Counted from the first letter of the stretch, positions 25,438 to 33,916 are shown. The stretch is DNA of 64,000 bases from Bacillus sp. MUM 116 (GCF_001866655.1 NZ_MLYR01000083.1:50787-114786); one strand, 5' to 3'. Made by a program: numbers and translations. Notes: generated by a model not told the origin, from the sequence alone.

Positions 25438-26589
25438 TTAGAAATTCAATGATTTAACATATTGGAATTTTCCATCTTTCACTGTCATAAAGATGACTGG
25501 TTTTACAACTTCATGTTGGGCGTTAAAGGAAATTTTTCCGGAAGTTCCTTCAAAATCTTTTGTTTCATTGATTGCTTTGGCTAATTTTTCCCTATCTGTT
25601 CCAGCCTTTTTCATGGCCTCCAAAATAACCTCTGTAGCATCAAAGCTTTGGGATGAAAGCATGTCCGGTTCACTATCTTTATATTTGTCATGCCATGCTT
25701 TAACAAAATTTTGTACCGCTTCCCTTGTATCTGTAGCATAGAATGAAGTTGTGAACGTTGCACCTTGTGTATTTTCCTTGCCCAATTCAAGGAATTTTGG
25801 TGAATCAAAACCATCCACGCCTAAAAACTGTGCATCAATCCCCAATTCCTTTGATTGAGTAACAATTCCTGCGGCCTCATTGTAATAACCTACAACATAC
25901 AATGCATCTGGTTTCGCCTCTTTAACGGCAGTCAAGACAGAGCTAAAATCTTTATCTCCCATTTTAAACGGTTTCTCAATTGCAATATTGGCACCAAGTT
26001 TTTTGGCTTCTTCTTTAAATGCGTTATAGATGGAAATTCCATAATCGATATCCACGTACAAAACGGCAATATTTTTCTTTTTCAAATCATTAACAGCATA
26101 ATCCGCCATTGCTTTTCCTTGAACATCGGCTGTATAAATAACCCGATTAACATAATCGCCGCCTTTTGTGATGTCAGGGTGAACGGCGTACGCCACCACC
26201 GTCGGGACTTTTGCTGCCTGAAGCTTTGGCGTAATCGTTTTCATTGGGCCGCTGTAGCCACCTCCAACGATTCCTGAAACTTTATCACTATTAATTAGCT
26301 TCTGTACGGCTTTTAACGCTTCTTCCGGTTTTCCTTGATCATCTTCTGCAACAAGCTCTACTTTTTTCCCGTTTACACCGCCCTCTTTGTTAAACTGCTC
26401 AATGGCTAGCTGTGCGGCATTCCGGCTAAGGGTTCCATCTGTAGAAGTTGGACCTGTCAATGGACCTACCCAGCCGATTTTGATTGCATCCTTACTTGAG
26501 GTGGATCCTGATGATTGGTTGCTTGCGCAGCCTGTTACGAACAACGAGATTCCTAACAAACCGGAAAGAATGAAACTGCGTTTTTTCAC
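25438..26589 (-). CDS. livK: HAAT-family substrate-binding lipoprotein (LivK-like)
   Basis: 383 aa, periplasmic-binding-protein type 1 fold (Peripla_BP_6). The lipoprotein signal ends at VTGC with C21. The mature start IKIGWVGPLTGPTS is the family hallmark; GGGYSGPMKT and VDGFDSPKFLELG follow. It captures the cargo for LivHMGF. The start is GTG at 26589 with only a modest ribosome-binding site (GTGAGTGATG). It is transcribed from a sigma-54 promoter with two GCAGAT-N5-TTGC sites, placing the importer in the same regulon as the urocanases. The substrate could be histidine, urocanate, a branched-chain amino acid or a peptide-like amide; sequence alone does not decide. Confidence 0.92.
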   Translation of the reverse strand: MKKRSFILSGLLGISLFVTGCASNQSSGSTSSKDAIKIGWVGPLTGPTSTDGTLSRNAAQLAIEQFNKEGGVNGKKVELVAEDDQGKPEEALKAVQKLINSDKVSGIVGGGYSGPMKTITPKLQAAKVPTVVAYAVHPDITKGGDYVNRVIYTADVQGKAMADYAVNDLKKKNIAVLYVDIDYGISIYNAFKEEAKKLGANIAIEKPFKMGDKDFSSVLTAVKEAKPDALYVVGYYNEAAGIVTQSKELGIDAQFLGVDGFDSPKFLELGKENTQGATFTTSFYATDTREAVQNFVKAWHDKYKDSEPDMLSSQSFDATEVILEAMKKAGTDREKLAKAINETKDFEGTSGKISFNAQHEVVKPVIFMTVKDGKFQYVKSLNF

Positions 26590-26654
26590 TGCACATCACT
26601 CACTTTCTTTTTTTATAAAATGAAATCTAGTAAAATTCCCATCATTCTATCAAT

Positions 26655-26671
26655 TGCAAGAAACATGCCAA
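26655..26671 (-). promoter_or_regulatory. Sigma-54 promoter of livK operon
   Basis: The minus strand reads TTGGCATGTTTCTTGCA, matching TGGCAC-N5-TTGCA with one change (C to T at the last base of the -24 box). The leader to the livK start would be about 55 nt. Confidence 0.82.
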
Positions 26672-26758
26672 GGGCTTTACATTTTCAGAAAAGTGTGAAA
26701 TTATAAAGGCTGGATTATTTTCTATCGGACATTTTCATTGCTAATTCACTAAAATAAC

Positions 26759-26773
26759 GCAGATGACCTTTGC
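26759..26773. promoter_or_regulatory. Activator-type site C1, GCAGAT-N5-TTGC
   Basis: GCAGATGACCTTTGC, about 90 bp upstream of the -24 element of livK. Confidence 0.7.
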
Positions 26774-26839
26774 ACTGATTACAAGAAATGACAAAAGCAA
26801 ACGTGTTTCTACACTTGTAAAAACAAACTTTTCTCTACT

Positions 26840-26854
26840 GCAGATGGTTCTTGC
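26840..26854. promoter_or_regulatory. Activator-type site C2, GCAGAT-N5-TTGC
   Basis: GCAGATGGTTCTTGC, 81 bp beyond C1 and followed by ATGCAGA as in B2. It lies 75 bp upstream of the activator's own ATG at 26930, so it could also affect autoregulation. Confidence 0.72.
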
Positions 26855-26929
26855 ATGCAGACTATTTAAAATATTTTTTTAACATGATATATTCTGAATT
26901 AGATAAGGTATTTAGAAGGAGGTATTGTA

Positions 26930-28645
26930 ATGAATCCAGCATCAATCGGTTCACTAATTAGAAGTTTTGTGGACGGTGTCATCGTTTTAGACAATCGCAA
27001 TGATATTTTATATTATGATGTGAACGACAACCTTCAATTGAATCTGTCAGTAGGGAAGAATATCTTTCTTTTTCTGTCATGTAACCAAGAAACTTTATTA
27101 GAGAATGAAATCTATCAAATTACCATAAATGAAAAAAAGCTGGCAATTGAAGTAAAAAACTTCTCAGCGGATAAAGAGTATCTCGTTCTTTGTATAAAAG
27201 ATACTACAAACCTATCGACCAATCAGGAAGCTCAGTTGTACTGCCTGGAAAAAGTGATTGAATCCTTGAATGAAGGCGTAATGATGAGTGATTCGGATGG
27301 CAAAATTGTTCTGTATAACAGTGCTCAGGAAAAATTAGAAGGTTTGGATAGCAGGGAAATTCTTGGGAAACATCTTTGGGAGGCCTATAATTATAACCCG
27401 CAGTATTCAGAACATAAACATACCTTTAAAACTGGTAAACCAATATTCTCCAGATACCGGGCACACTCCATGGTAAATGGTGTACCTAAATATGTGAACT
27501 ATAGTACGTATCCAATCCAAAAGGATGGGGAAACGGTTGCTGTTTTTTCAATCAGTACGAACGAATCCCATTTGAAAAACCAGCTCCATCAAACGATTGA
27601 ACTGAGAAGACAAATTGTCAACTCTGATGCTAATGATCGTCCCTACAAAAATGGAACAACTTTTTCCTTTAATGATATTAAAGGAAAAAGCATGTCCCTA
27701 AAAAATTTAATTCATGAAGCCCAAAATATCGCTGTCCATAATACGGATATTTTAATTGTCGGGGAAACGGGAACAGGTAAAGAATTATTTGCTCAGAGTA
27801 TGCATAATCACAGTCCAAGAGCGGAAAGCCCTTTTGTTGCGATCAACTGTGCAGCTATTCCGGAAACCCTGTTAGAAAGTACCCTATTCGGAACAGTTAA
27901 AGGGGCATTTACGGGGGCAACCAACCAAATTGGACTTTTTGAATATGCCAAAAATGGCACACTTTTTCTTGATGAAATTAACTCGATGCCGATGACCTTA
28001 CAATCTAAACTAATTCGAGTCCTTCAAGAGAGATTGGTCCGCAGAGTTGGTTCCAATGAGGTCACTCCGGTAGACTGTACTGTCATTAGTGCTTCTAACG
28101 AAGATCCGGAAAAATTAATTGATGATGGCAAAATGCGACTTGATTTATTTTACAGGCTTGCGCACACAAGTCTTTACATCACCCCTCTGCGCGAGCGAAC
28201 AGAAGATATTCACTTTTTCATTCAATTTTTCATTGAAAAATATAAAAAGAAATTTAACAAAGAGGTACCTAAGCTGTCTAGTGCATTACTTTCCATGATG
28301 CTTCAATATCATTGGCCAGGTAACACAAGAGAATTAGAGCATTTAGTAGAAAATTTAATCATACGAGTGAGTGAAAATGATAAGGAAATCGGGATTGACC
28401 ATCTTCCTGCCTACATGAAGAAAAAAATCTTTACTTCACCATCCATTAAAGTGGAAAAGGAAAAAGAATTAAAAAATAATCCATTTAAATCGATATTTTC
28501 GAACTCACAAGAACATTACATCCTAAAGACGCTGGATGAAATGGACTGGAACATCTCCAAAGCAGCCAAGTCACTCGGAATCACACGGCAAAGTTTGCAG
28601 TACCATATCAAAAAACATGGGTTGGTCAGACCGAACAGCAATTAA
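26930..28645 (+). CDS. Sigma-54-dependent activator, PAS-AAA+-Fis HTH
   Basis: 571 aa bacterial enhancer-binding protein. An N-terminal PAS-like segment (about 1-95) and a clear PAS domain (about 105-210) form the likely ligand sensor; there is no receiver domain. The AAA+ core (about 245-480) has Walker A GETGTGKE (278-285), the sigma-54 contact loop GAFTGA (325-330), Walker B TLFLDEIN and a sensor arginine region (RLDLFYRL). The C-terminus (about 535-566) is a Fis-type helix-turn-helix (NISKAAKSLGITRQSLQYHI). It is divergent from livK and starts next to site C2, with AGAAGGAGG upstream. It is the obvious candidate to bind the six GCAGAT-N5-TTGC sites and switch on hutU(A), hutU(B)-hutI-M20-hutH and livKHMGF. 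The inducer is inferred to be histidine or urocanate. Confidence 0.94.
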   Translation: MNPASIGSLIRSFVDGVIVLDNRNDILYYDVNDNLQLNLSVGKNIFLFLSCNQETLLENEIYQITINEKKLAIEVKNFSADKEYLVLCIKDTTNLSTNQEAQLYCLEKVIESLNEGVMMSDSDGKIVLYNSAQEKLEGLDSREILGKHLWEAYNYNPQYSEHKHTFKTGKPIFSRYRAHSMVNGVPKYVNYSTYPIQKDGETVAVFSISTNESHLKNQLHQTIELRRQIVNSDANDRPYKNGTTFSFNDIKGKSMSLKNLIHEAQNIAVHNTDILIVGETGTGKELFAQSMHNHSPRAESPFVAINCAAIPETLLESTLFGTVKGAFTGATNQIGLFEYAKNGTLFLDEINSMPMTLQSKLIRVLQERLVRRVGSNEVTPVDCTVISASNEDPEKLIDDGKMRLDLFYRLAHTSLYITPLRERTEDIHFFIQFFIEKYKKKFNKEVPKLSSALLSMMLQYHWPGNTRELEHLVENLIIRVSENDKEIGIDHLPAYMKKKIFTSPSIKVEKEKELKNNPFKSIFSNSQEHYILKTLDEMDWNISKAAKSLGITRQSLQYHIKKHGLVRPNSN

Positions 28646-28650
28646 AATAA

Positions 28651-28690
28651 GTGCCAGGCATATGTGAAAATTTCACACGGTGCCTGGCAC
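28651..28690. repeat. GTGCCAGGCA inverted repeat, terminator-like
   Basis: Perfect 10-bp outer stem GTGCCAGGCA (28651-28660) / TGCCTGGCAC (28681-28690) with an inner TGTGAAA/TTTCACA stem and TTTT on the plus strand. It can terminate the activator gene. I recall very similar elements dispersed in many Bacillaceae genomes, so it may be a mobile-type repeat rather than a gene-specific terminator. Confidence 0.75.
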
Positions 28691-28830
28691 TTTTGTGAAA
28701 AAATTTTCCTTGTTGCTGTGGAAGGGATTTGTGTGAAAGTGGAAAATAAATAACCTAAAGTGGAAAGTATTTTGACTCAATCGGAAAATATATTCATCAA
28801 ACTGGAAAATAACCGATTCTTTACTTCAAA

Positions 28831-28860
28831 ATTAAAAAGAAGACTGGATAATTTCCAGTC
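28831..28860 (-). terminator. Terminator of the fhs-folD-fchA operon
   Basis: Stem GACTGGA (28842-28848) / TCCAGTC (28854-28860), short loop, then TTCTTTTTAATTTT on the minus strand, right after the fchA stop. Confidence 0.8.
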
Positions 28861-28869
28861 TCCTCAACG

Positions 28870-29493
28870 TCAAACCAACATTTTTTCAACCTCTTGAAAG
28901 ATTTGGTCTGCCTTAGCCACTCCTACTCTCTCAATTTCAAATAATTCACTCTCAATCTTCTTTTTCATTTCCAGATCCTTCATGATTTTCGTATTAATAA
29001 GTACGTTAAGCTTCGCACCTTGAAGTGCTGCTTTACAAAAGGCAACCCCAACTCCGACATCACTAATCGCAATCCTCGTTCCTTTTTTTGCATATTCTTC
29101 ATGTAAGCGAATGGCTTCTAAACAGTTTTTCGCAATTTCCAAAGGCACCATCGATGCTTCAACAAGAGCTTCCTGTAGGACCGATTCCTTATGCTGCTTT
29201 TCCTCTTCCGTCAATGATGGCAGGCCATAAGCCTGTGACAAAGGGTAAAACACTTCAGCATCCTTTTTAACCAATGCTTTTAGTTGATTAATTATTTCCT
29301 CCGACCTCTTCAAAAGCTCGATGATATCCTTCTCTACATCTTTATACTTCTTTTTCCCAACAGTGAGGTTTCCGACCATACTGCCCAATGCCATTCCAAG
29401 TGCTCCCACATACGCGGAAGCACCACCCCCTCCCGGCACCGGTGATTTCGACGAAAGCTCCTCAATAAAAACATTGCAGCTTTTTTCTAACAA
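28870..29493 (-). CDS. fchA: Cyclodeaminase/cyclohydrolase family protein (FchA-like)
   Basis: 207 aa, FTCD_C fold, mostly helical. The conserved N-terminal SSKSPVPGGGGASAYVGALG contributes the folate site; LTVGKKKY follows. Members either deaminate 5-formimino-THF (FTCD C-terminal domain) or hydrolyse 5,10-methenyl-THF to 10-formyl-THF (FchA). Here it lies 65 bp after folD and downstream of fhs, the arrangement of folate one-carbon operons. With the neighbouring FolD lacking expected cyclohydrolase residues, it may supply that step; with the hut genes nearby it may also act on formimino-THF. No formiminotransferase gene is visible. The start is TTG at 29493 with AGGAGGG upstream. Confidence 0.87.
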   Translation of the reverse strand: MLEKSCNVFIEELSSKSPVPGGGGASAYVGALGMALGSMVGNLTVGKKKYKDVEKDIIELLKRSEEIINQLKALVKKDAEVFYPLSQAYGLPSLTEEEKQHKESVLQEALVEASMVPLEIAKNCLEAIRLHEEYAKKGTRIAISDVGVGVAFCKAALQGAKLNVLINTKIMKDLEMKKKIESELFEIERVGVAKADQIFQEVEKMLV

Positions 29494-29558
29494 AGGAATT
29501 CCCTCCTTTTATGTAAGGGTTAAATAAGGCAGAAAAATATAATCTGCCTTCTACCTTT

Positions 29559-30425
29559 TTACTTTACACAATCGTAACCCATTATTTTTTCACATGCCTT
29601 TACCACATGATCCAACAAAATCGTTGTTGTGATGATACCAACTCCACCTATTGCCGGAGTGATTGCTTGGACTTTTTCAAAAACTCCATCAAAATCGACG
29701 TCCCCGCAAATTTGTCCGGTTCCATCATCATTAATGCCCACATCGACCACAATCGAATTTTCACTAAAATATTCCTCCGTCATGAACTTAGCTTTCCCAA
29801 TTGCTGATACTACAATTTCCGCATTTGCTGTAACAGCTGGCATCTCCCTTGTTCTGGAATGACAAATGGACACTGTTGCATTTTCATTTAATAAAAGCAT
29901 TGCAAGCGGCTTTCCGACAACAAGACTTCTGCCGGCTACAACAATATTTGCCCCTTTTAATGGAATATCATAGTACTTCAAGATTTCAATCACGGCTTTT
30001 GCAGTACATGGAGCAAAACCAGTGCTATCCCCTTCAAAAACCTTTTCAAGGTTTACAGGTGACATACCATCAATATCTTTAACAGGGTCGATTAAATTCC
30101 GAATGATATCTAAATCTAGGTGATCCGGAAGAGGTCTGAATATCATGATTCCATGTATGGCCGGGTTGTTATTGGCTTCCACAAACACCTTCTTAAGTTG
30201 ATCCATTGATATCGAAGAAGGAAGTTGTTTAACTGTACATTTAATTCTTAAAAGTTCGCAATTCTTTAAAATGCTTTTTTCATAGAAGATATCATCCCCA
30301 CGTTCCCCAACACGAATCAATAAAAGCGTGGGAAAAATATGGGCCTCTTTTAATAGATTAACACGTGATTTAATATGATCTTGTAAAAACTGTACAACCG
30401 GTTTTCCTTCAAGTCTTGTTCCCAT
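29559..30425 (-). CDS. folD: Divergent FolD, probable methylene-THF dehydrogenase lacking cyclohydrolase residues
   Basis: 288 aa with the FolD fold. The NADP site (AGRSLVVGKP, CHSRT) and the KDIDG motif are kept. Where canonical FolD has Y-x-x-x-K, this protein has FYEKSI (Y48, then I52 in place of the catalytic Lys). Where canonical FolD has VQLPLP, it has IFRPLP (F96 in place of the active-site Gln). The folate-loop PGGVGPMT reads IGGVGIIT. In the family the Lys and Gln matter especially for methenyl-THF cyclohydrolase activity, so this enzyme may be a dehydrogenase only, partnered with FchA. A standard FolD is expected elsewhere in the genome. It sits 13 bp after fhs. Confidence 0.87.
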   Translation of the reverse strand: MGTRLEGKPVVQFLQDHIKSRVNLLKEAHIFPTLLLIRVGERGDDIFYEKSILKNCELLRIKCTVKQLPSSISMDQLKKVFVEANNNPAIHGIMIFRPLPDHLDLDIIRNLIDPVKDIDGMSPVNLEKVFEGDSTGFAPCTAKAVIEILKYYDIPLKGANIVVAGRSLVVGKPLAMLLLNENATVSICHSRTREMPAVTANAEIVVSAIGKAKFMTEEYFSENSIVVDVGINDDGTGQICGDVDFDGVFEKVQAITPAIGGVGIITTTILLDHVVKACEKIMGYDCVK

Positions 30426-30438
30426 ATCGCACCTCCAA

Positions 30439-32109
30439 TTACGAAAGACCTATTATCTCTCCAGCTTCTGTAATATCCATTCCGTTTGCAGCTGGAACCT
30501 TTGGCAGACCCGGCATTGTCATGATATCGCCAGTAAGGGCAACAATAAATCCAGCTCCTGCCGAAACTTTTACTTCTCTAACGGTTAATGTAAATCCGGT
30601 TGGAGCCCCTAGTAATGAAGGGTTGTCAGAAAAAGAGTACTGAGTTTTAGCCATACAAATCGGCATTTTATCGAGGCTAAGCGCCGCAATTTCAGCAATT
30701 TGCTTTTTCGCAGCAGAAGTGAATTCGACACGTTCGGCGCGATAAATTTTTGTTGCAATCGTTGTAATTTTTTCTTCAATCGTTCCATCAACATCATAAA
30801 GCGGCGCATAATGTGATTCTTTTGTTTCACAAATCTCTACCACTTTTTGTGCTAATTCGATTCCGCCGTCTCCGCCCTTTGTAAAGACTTCAGCAAGAAC
30901 GACATCCACACCTTTTACTGCACATTTTTCACGTAATAACTCAATCTCTGCATCCGTGTCTGTTGGGAATTTATTAATGGCAACAACGGCTGGAACACCA
31001 AATTTGCTCACATTTTCAAAATGTCTTTCCAGATTTGCAATACCGGCTTCAAGACCAGGAAGATTTTCATAGCCAAGTTCATTCTTCGAAACGCCGCCAT
31101 TCATTTTTAGCGCCCTTATTGTCGCAACAATTACCGTTGCATCCGGTTTAAGTCCTGCGAATCGGCATTTAATATCAAAGAACTTCTCCGCCCCAAGGTC
31201 TGCACCAAATCCGGCTTCAGTTACAACATAATCCGCCAGTTTTAAAGCAACGGTTGTTGCCATTACCGAGTTACATCCATGGGCAATGTTTGCGAAGGGA
31301 CCGCCATGAATGAAAGCAGGAGTGTTTTCAAGGGTTTGCACCAGATTGGGCATTATAGCATCTTTCAGTAATAATGCCATTGCTCCGGTTGCTTGCAACT
31401 CTCCCGCTGTAACCGCTTTTCCATCTCTAGCATAGGCTACGACCATTCTTGAAAGTCTTTCTTTTAGGTCAGCTAAACTGGTTGATAGACATAATATAGC
31501 CATAATTTCTGAGGCTACCGTAATATCGAAGCCACTTTGTCTAACAAAACCATCTGCTTTGCCGCCAAGGCCGATAATAATATTTCTAAGGGCCCGGTCA
31601 TTCATGTCAAGTACCCGTTTCCAAACAATTCTCTTCGGATCAATATCAAGGGCATTTCCTTGATGAATATGGTTATCTATTAGTGCCGCAAGTAAATTAT
31701 GGGCAGAAGTGATTGCGTGAAAATCTCCGGTAAAATGAAGGTTGATGTCATCCATTGGGACGACTTGAGCGTAACCGCCACCAGCCGCACCACCCTTTAT
31801 TCCGAAACATGGCCCAAGAGATGGCTCTCTTAAAGCTGTGATGGTTTTCTTTCCAATTTTATTTAATGCCATTGAAAGTCCAACATTTATCGTCGTTTTT
31901 CCCTCTCCAGCAGGGGTAGGATTAATAGCTGTAACTAAAACAAGCTTACCATTAGACTTGTTGTCTAATCGGTTTAGAACATCTAATGAAACCTTCGCTT
32001 TATATCTTCCGTATGGTTCCAATTCATGCTCGCCAATTCCAAGGTAATCGGCAATCTCATGAATGTTCTTCATTTGTGCTCCCTGTGCAATTTGAACATC
32101 TGTCTTCAA
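30439..32109 (-). CDS. fhs: Formate-tetrahydrofolate ligase
   Basis: Couples formate, THF and ATP to 10-formyl-THF; reversible, so it can also recover ATP from 10-formyl-THF. 556 aa from TTG at 32109, which is preceded by GGGAGAG and gives the standard N-terminus KTDVQIAQ; the frame reaches 32142 but that adds an atypical extension. The ATP loop TPAGEGKTT and the motifs [20 protein letters not shown] and FTGDFHAI are intact. It is the first gene of fhs-folD-fchA. Confidence 0.95.
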   Translation of the reverse strand: MKTDVQIAQGAQMKNIHEIADYLGIGEHELEPYGRYKAKVSLDVLNRLDNKSNGKLVLVTAINPTPAGEGKTTINVGLSMALNKIGKKTITALREPSLGPCFGIKGGAAGGGYAQVVPMDDINLHFTGDFHAITSAHNLLAALIDNHIHQGNALDIDPKRIVWKRVLDMNDRALRNIIIGLGGKADGFVRQSGFDITVASEIMAILCLSTSLADLKERLSRMVVAYARDGKAVTAGELQATGAMALLLKDAIMPNLVQTLENTPAFIHGGPFANIAHGCNSVMATTVALKLADYVVTEAGFGADLGAEKFFDIKCRFAGLKPDATVIVATIRALKMNGGVSKNELGYENLPGLEAGIANLERHFENVSKFGVPAVVAINKFPTDTDAEIELLREKCAVKGVDVVLAEVFTKGGDGGIELAQKVVEICETKESHYAPLYDVDGTIEEKITTIATKIYRAERVEFTSAAKKQIAEIAALSLDKMPICMAKTQYSFSDNPSLLGAPTGFTLTVREVKVSAGAGFIVALTGDIMTMPGLPKVPAANGMDITEAGEIIGLS

Positions 32110-32368
32110 AACAATCTCTCCCTTAGCAGTTTGTGACAACAATCAATATAAAATCTTTTGAATCCGTTTACATTCAAATTTTAACATTGGTGGATTCTTT
32201 ATACATTGTAAAATAACACAAAAAGAATGAACAATTTTTACATTATCCAATTCCATTTACTTCTCTTCTCTTTCAAAAAGTCATTGCGCTTCTAATCGTT
32301 GAAAAATATTTATCCCAATATGAGAGGGGGATCATGATCATCCATTTTCAGGGTTTTTTCACAAAAGG

Positions 32369-32394
32369 CAAAAAAAGAAAATGATTTGAATCAT
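32369..32394 (-). terminator. Short terminator-like palindrome after the kinase-like gene
   Basis: Perfect ATGATTTGAATCAT (32381-32394), overlapping the stop codon of the gene that ends at 32391, followed on the minus strand by TTTCTTTTTTT. The stem is short and A/T-rich, so efficiency is uncertain. The rest of the 281-bp gap to fhs shows no gene. Confidence 0.5.
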
Positions 32395-33035
32395 ATCCTT
32401 CGTTTTATTAATCTTCTATATACCCGGTATCCTTTTCGAACTCCATCTAAAATAAAAAAAGGAATGGGCGGATGAAGTTTTAATAAAAATGGTTTGTAAA
32501 TTTTATTATATGCTTGTTTTAAATCATCCCACTTACTGCAATAACCATCTTTATAAAAATCCGATACATCTACGATATAGCCTTTACCCTCAAACATTAC
32601 GACATTTTTTCCATGAACATCATATGGGTTTAATCCCACTGATCTGGCGTATTCCAATCCCCGATCAATATCTTTAATCACCGATTCAGGTATCGGAATC
32701 CCCTTAATGATGGCATCATATAAGGTGATTCCCTCAAGCTTTTTTAATACTAAATAATTCTCTCCATAGGCAATCAGTTTCGAGAATGTTTCATGTTTGC
32801 CTAATTGTTTATATACATGAATTTCATTTTTTAATTCCTCAGGATTTCTTCCATACACTTTAACAACACAGCCGGGATTCGATCCATGTAAAAAAACACC
32901 GGCATAATTCCCATTTCCAATCGTCTTCCATGACTTAGACTGATTTCGAACCTGTATGGGGTCAAATGGATGGTTCGAGTTTAATTGTATATAAGGAAGT
33001 AATTCATTTTCTATTAGTCTTATATAATAATCCAT
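32391..33035 (-). CDS. Ser/Thr protein kinase-like protein (YrzF family)
   Basis: About 214 aa with a reduced kinase fold: a glycine-containing loop IGNGNYAGVF, a VVKVYG lysine, ENYLVLKKLEG hinge, catalytic-loop-like DVHGKNVVMF and a DFG-equivalent IVDVSDF. This is the pattern of the small spore-former kinases such as B. subtilis YrzF rather than PrkC. The HxD catalytic motif reads DVHGKN, as in atypical RIO/Bud32-like kinases. ATGs at 33041 and 33035 or a GTG at 33050 are all plausible starts after AAAGGAG and GGGGGAA. The physiological substrate is unknown. Confidence 0.72.
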   Translation of the reverse strand: MDYYIRLIENELLPYIQLNSNHPFDPIQVRNQSKSWKTIGNGNYAGVFLHGSNPGCVVKVYGRNPEELKNEIHVYKQLGKHETFSKLIAYGENYLVLKKLEGITLYDAIIKGIPIPESVIKDIDRGLEYARSVGLNPYDVHGKNVVMFEGKGYIVDVSDFYKDGYCSKWDDLKQAYNKIYKPFLLKLHPPIPFFILDGVRKGYRVYRRLIKRRI

Positions 33036-33154
33036 GCTCATTTCCCCCACTCACTCCTTTTTCCTTCCTTTTTTAGATTCAACGTTATACACTGAGTATA
33101 CAGCAAAATGATGAATATAAATGGAAAAATGGATCAAGGAAGCGAGGGATTACC

Positions 33155-33712
33155 GTGACTTTCCCCATATTAAGAACGAAAAGATTAAGATTAACTGAAA
33201 TCACCCACCAGCATGTTAACAGCCTATTTGAAATTTTATCATTAGAAGAAGTCATGCGTTACTATGGAACCGACCGTTTAACATTCCCGGCAGAAGCTTC
33301 AAGATTAATCGATATGTTTCAAAGGAATTTTATTGAAAAACGGGGAATCCGTTGGGGAATTGTATTATTGGAAAATCAAAAATTTATTGGTACCATCGGA
33401 CTGAATGGATTGCAGCTTAAAAATAAACGGGCGGAAATTGGCTACGAAACCCATCCTAAATATTGGCAAAACGGATATACGACTGAGGCAATTCAAGAGA
33501 TATTACGTTTTAGTTTTGAAACATTAGATTTATATCGTATCGGTGCTGTTGTCTATCCTGAAAACGTGGCATCCATAAATCTTCTTAAAAAGATTGGATT
33601 TGTAGAGGAAGGATTGCTGCGTGGCTACATTAAACAAAATAATCAATCCCATGATACATACGTTCTTTCGTTATTAAAGCCAGAGTGGTATGCCCAAAAA
33701 AGCCAGGAATAA
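33155..33712 (+). CDS. GNAT-family N-acetyltransferase (RimJ/RimL-like)
   Basis: 185 aa. The N-terminal LRTKRLRLTEIT and the acetyl-CoA region around EIGYETHPKYWQNGYTTEAI (motif A) and PENVASINLLKKIGFVEEG (motif B) place it in the RimJ/RimL subfamily, which acetylates protein N-termini, amino groups of small molecules or antibiotics. The start is GTG at 33155 with GAGGGAT upstream. It is one of only two plus-strand genes here and is monocistronic, ending in a terminator shared with the convergent small gene. The acceptor is unknown. Confidence 0.88.
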   Translation: MTFPILRTKRLRLTEITHQHVNSLFEILSLEEVMRYYGTDRLTFPAEASRLIDMFQRNFIEKRGIRWGIVLLENQKFIGTIGLNGLQLKNKRAEIGYETHPKYWQNGYTTEAIQEILRFSFETLDLYRIGAVVYPENVASINLLKKIGFVEEGLLRGYIKQNNQSHDTYVLSLLKPEWYAQKSQE

Positions 33713-33722
33713 TCACCTGGCT
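33701..33722. terminator. Bidirectional terminator
   Basis: Stem AGCCAGG (33701-33707) / CCTGGCT (33716-33722) flanked by A-rich and T-rich tracts, so it can serve both the acetyltransferase (+) and the small gene at 33725-33916 (-). Confidence 0.82.
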
Positions 33723-33724
33723 TT

Positions 33725-33916
33725 TTATTCTTCGAAAAATTCCGTAAATTCTTCTGTATTTTTCCCTCGATAATACGGATTTTCATCCGTTATATTTTTC
33801 GAATCGAGATTGGTTTTAATCACTAAAAACGGTTGAGACGGAGTTTCAGCAATCATCCGATCATTTAATCGGTCAAAATCAGGCAGCTTTTTATTTCCGG
33901 GCTGTTTTGGCTCCAT
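33725..33916 (-). CDS. Small hypothetical protein, 63 aa
   Basis: I do not recognise it. The product begins MEPKQPGNKKLPDF and is charged and soluble, with a C-terminus rich in Glu and Phe. The ATG at 33916 is preceded by AGGGGGTG; the longer frame to 33964 lacks such a site. It follows cotE on the same strand, but the cotE terminator lies between them. A spore-related role would be a guess. Confidence 0.55.
   Translation of the reverse strand: MEPKQPGNKKLPDFDRLNDRMIAETPSQPFLVIKTNLDSKNITDENPYYRGKNTEEFTEFFEE

Noticed and set aside
25855..26277. 140-codon plus-strand ORF
   Set aside because: It is antisense to livK, which has clear family motifs.
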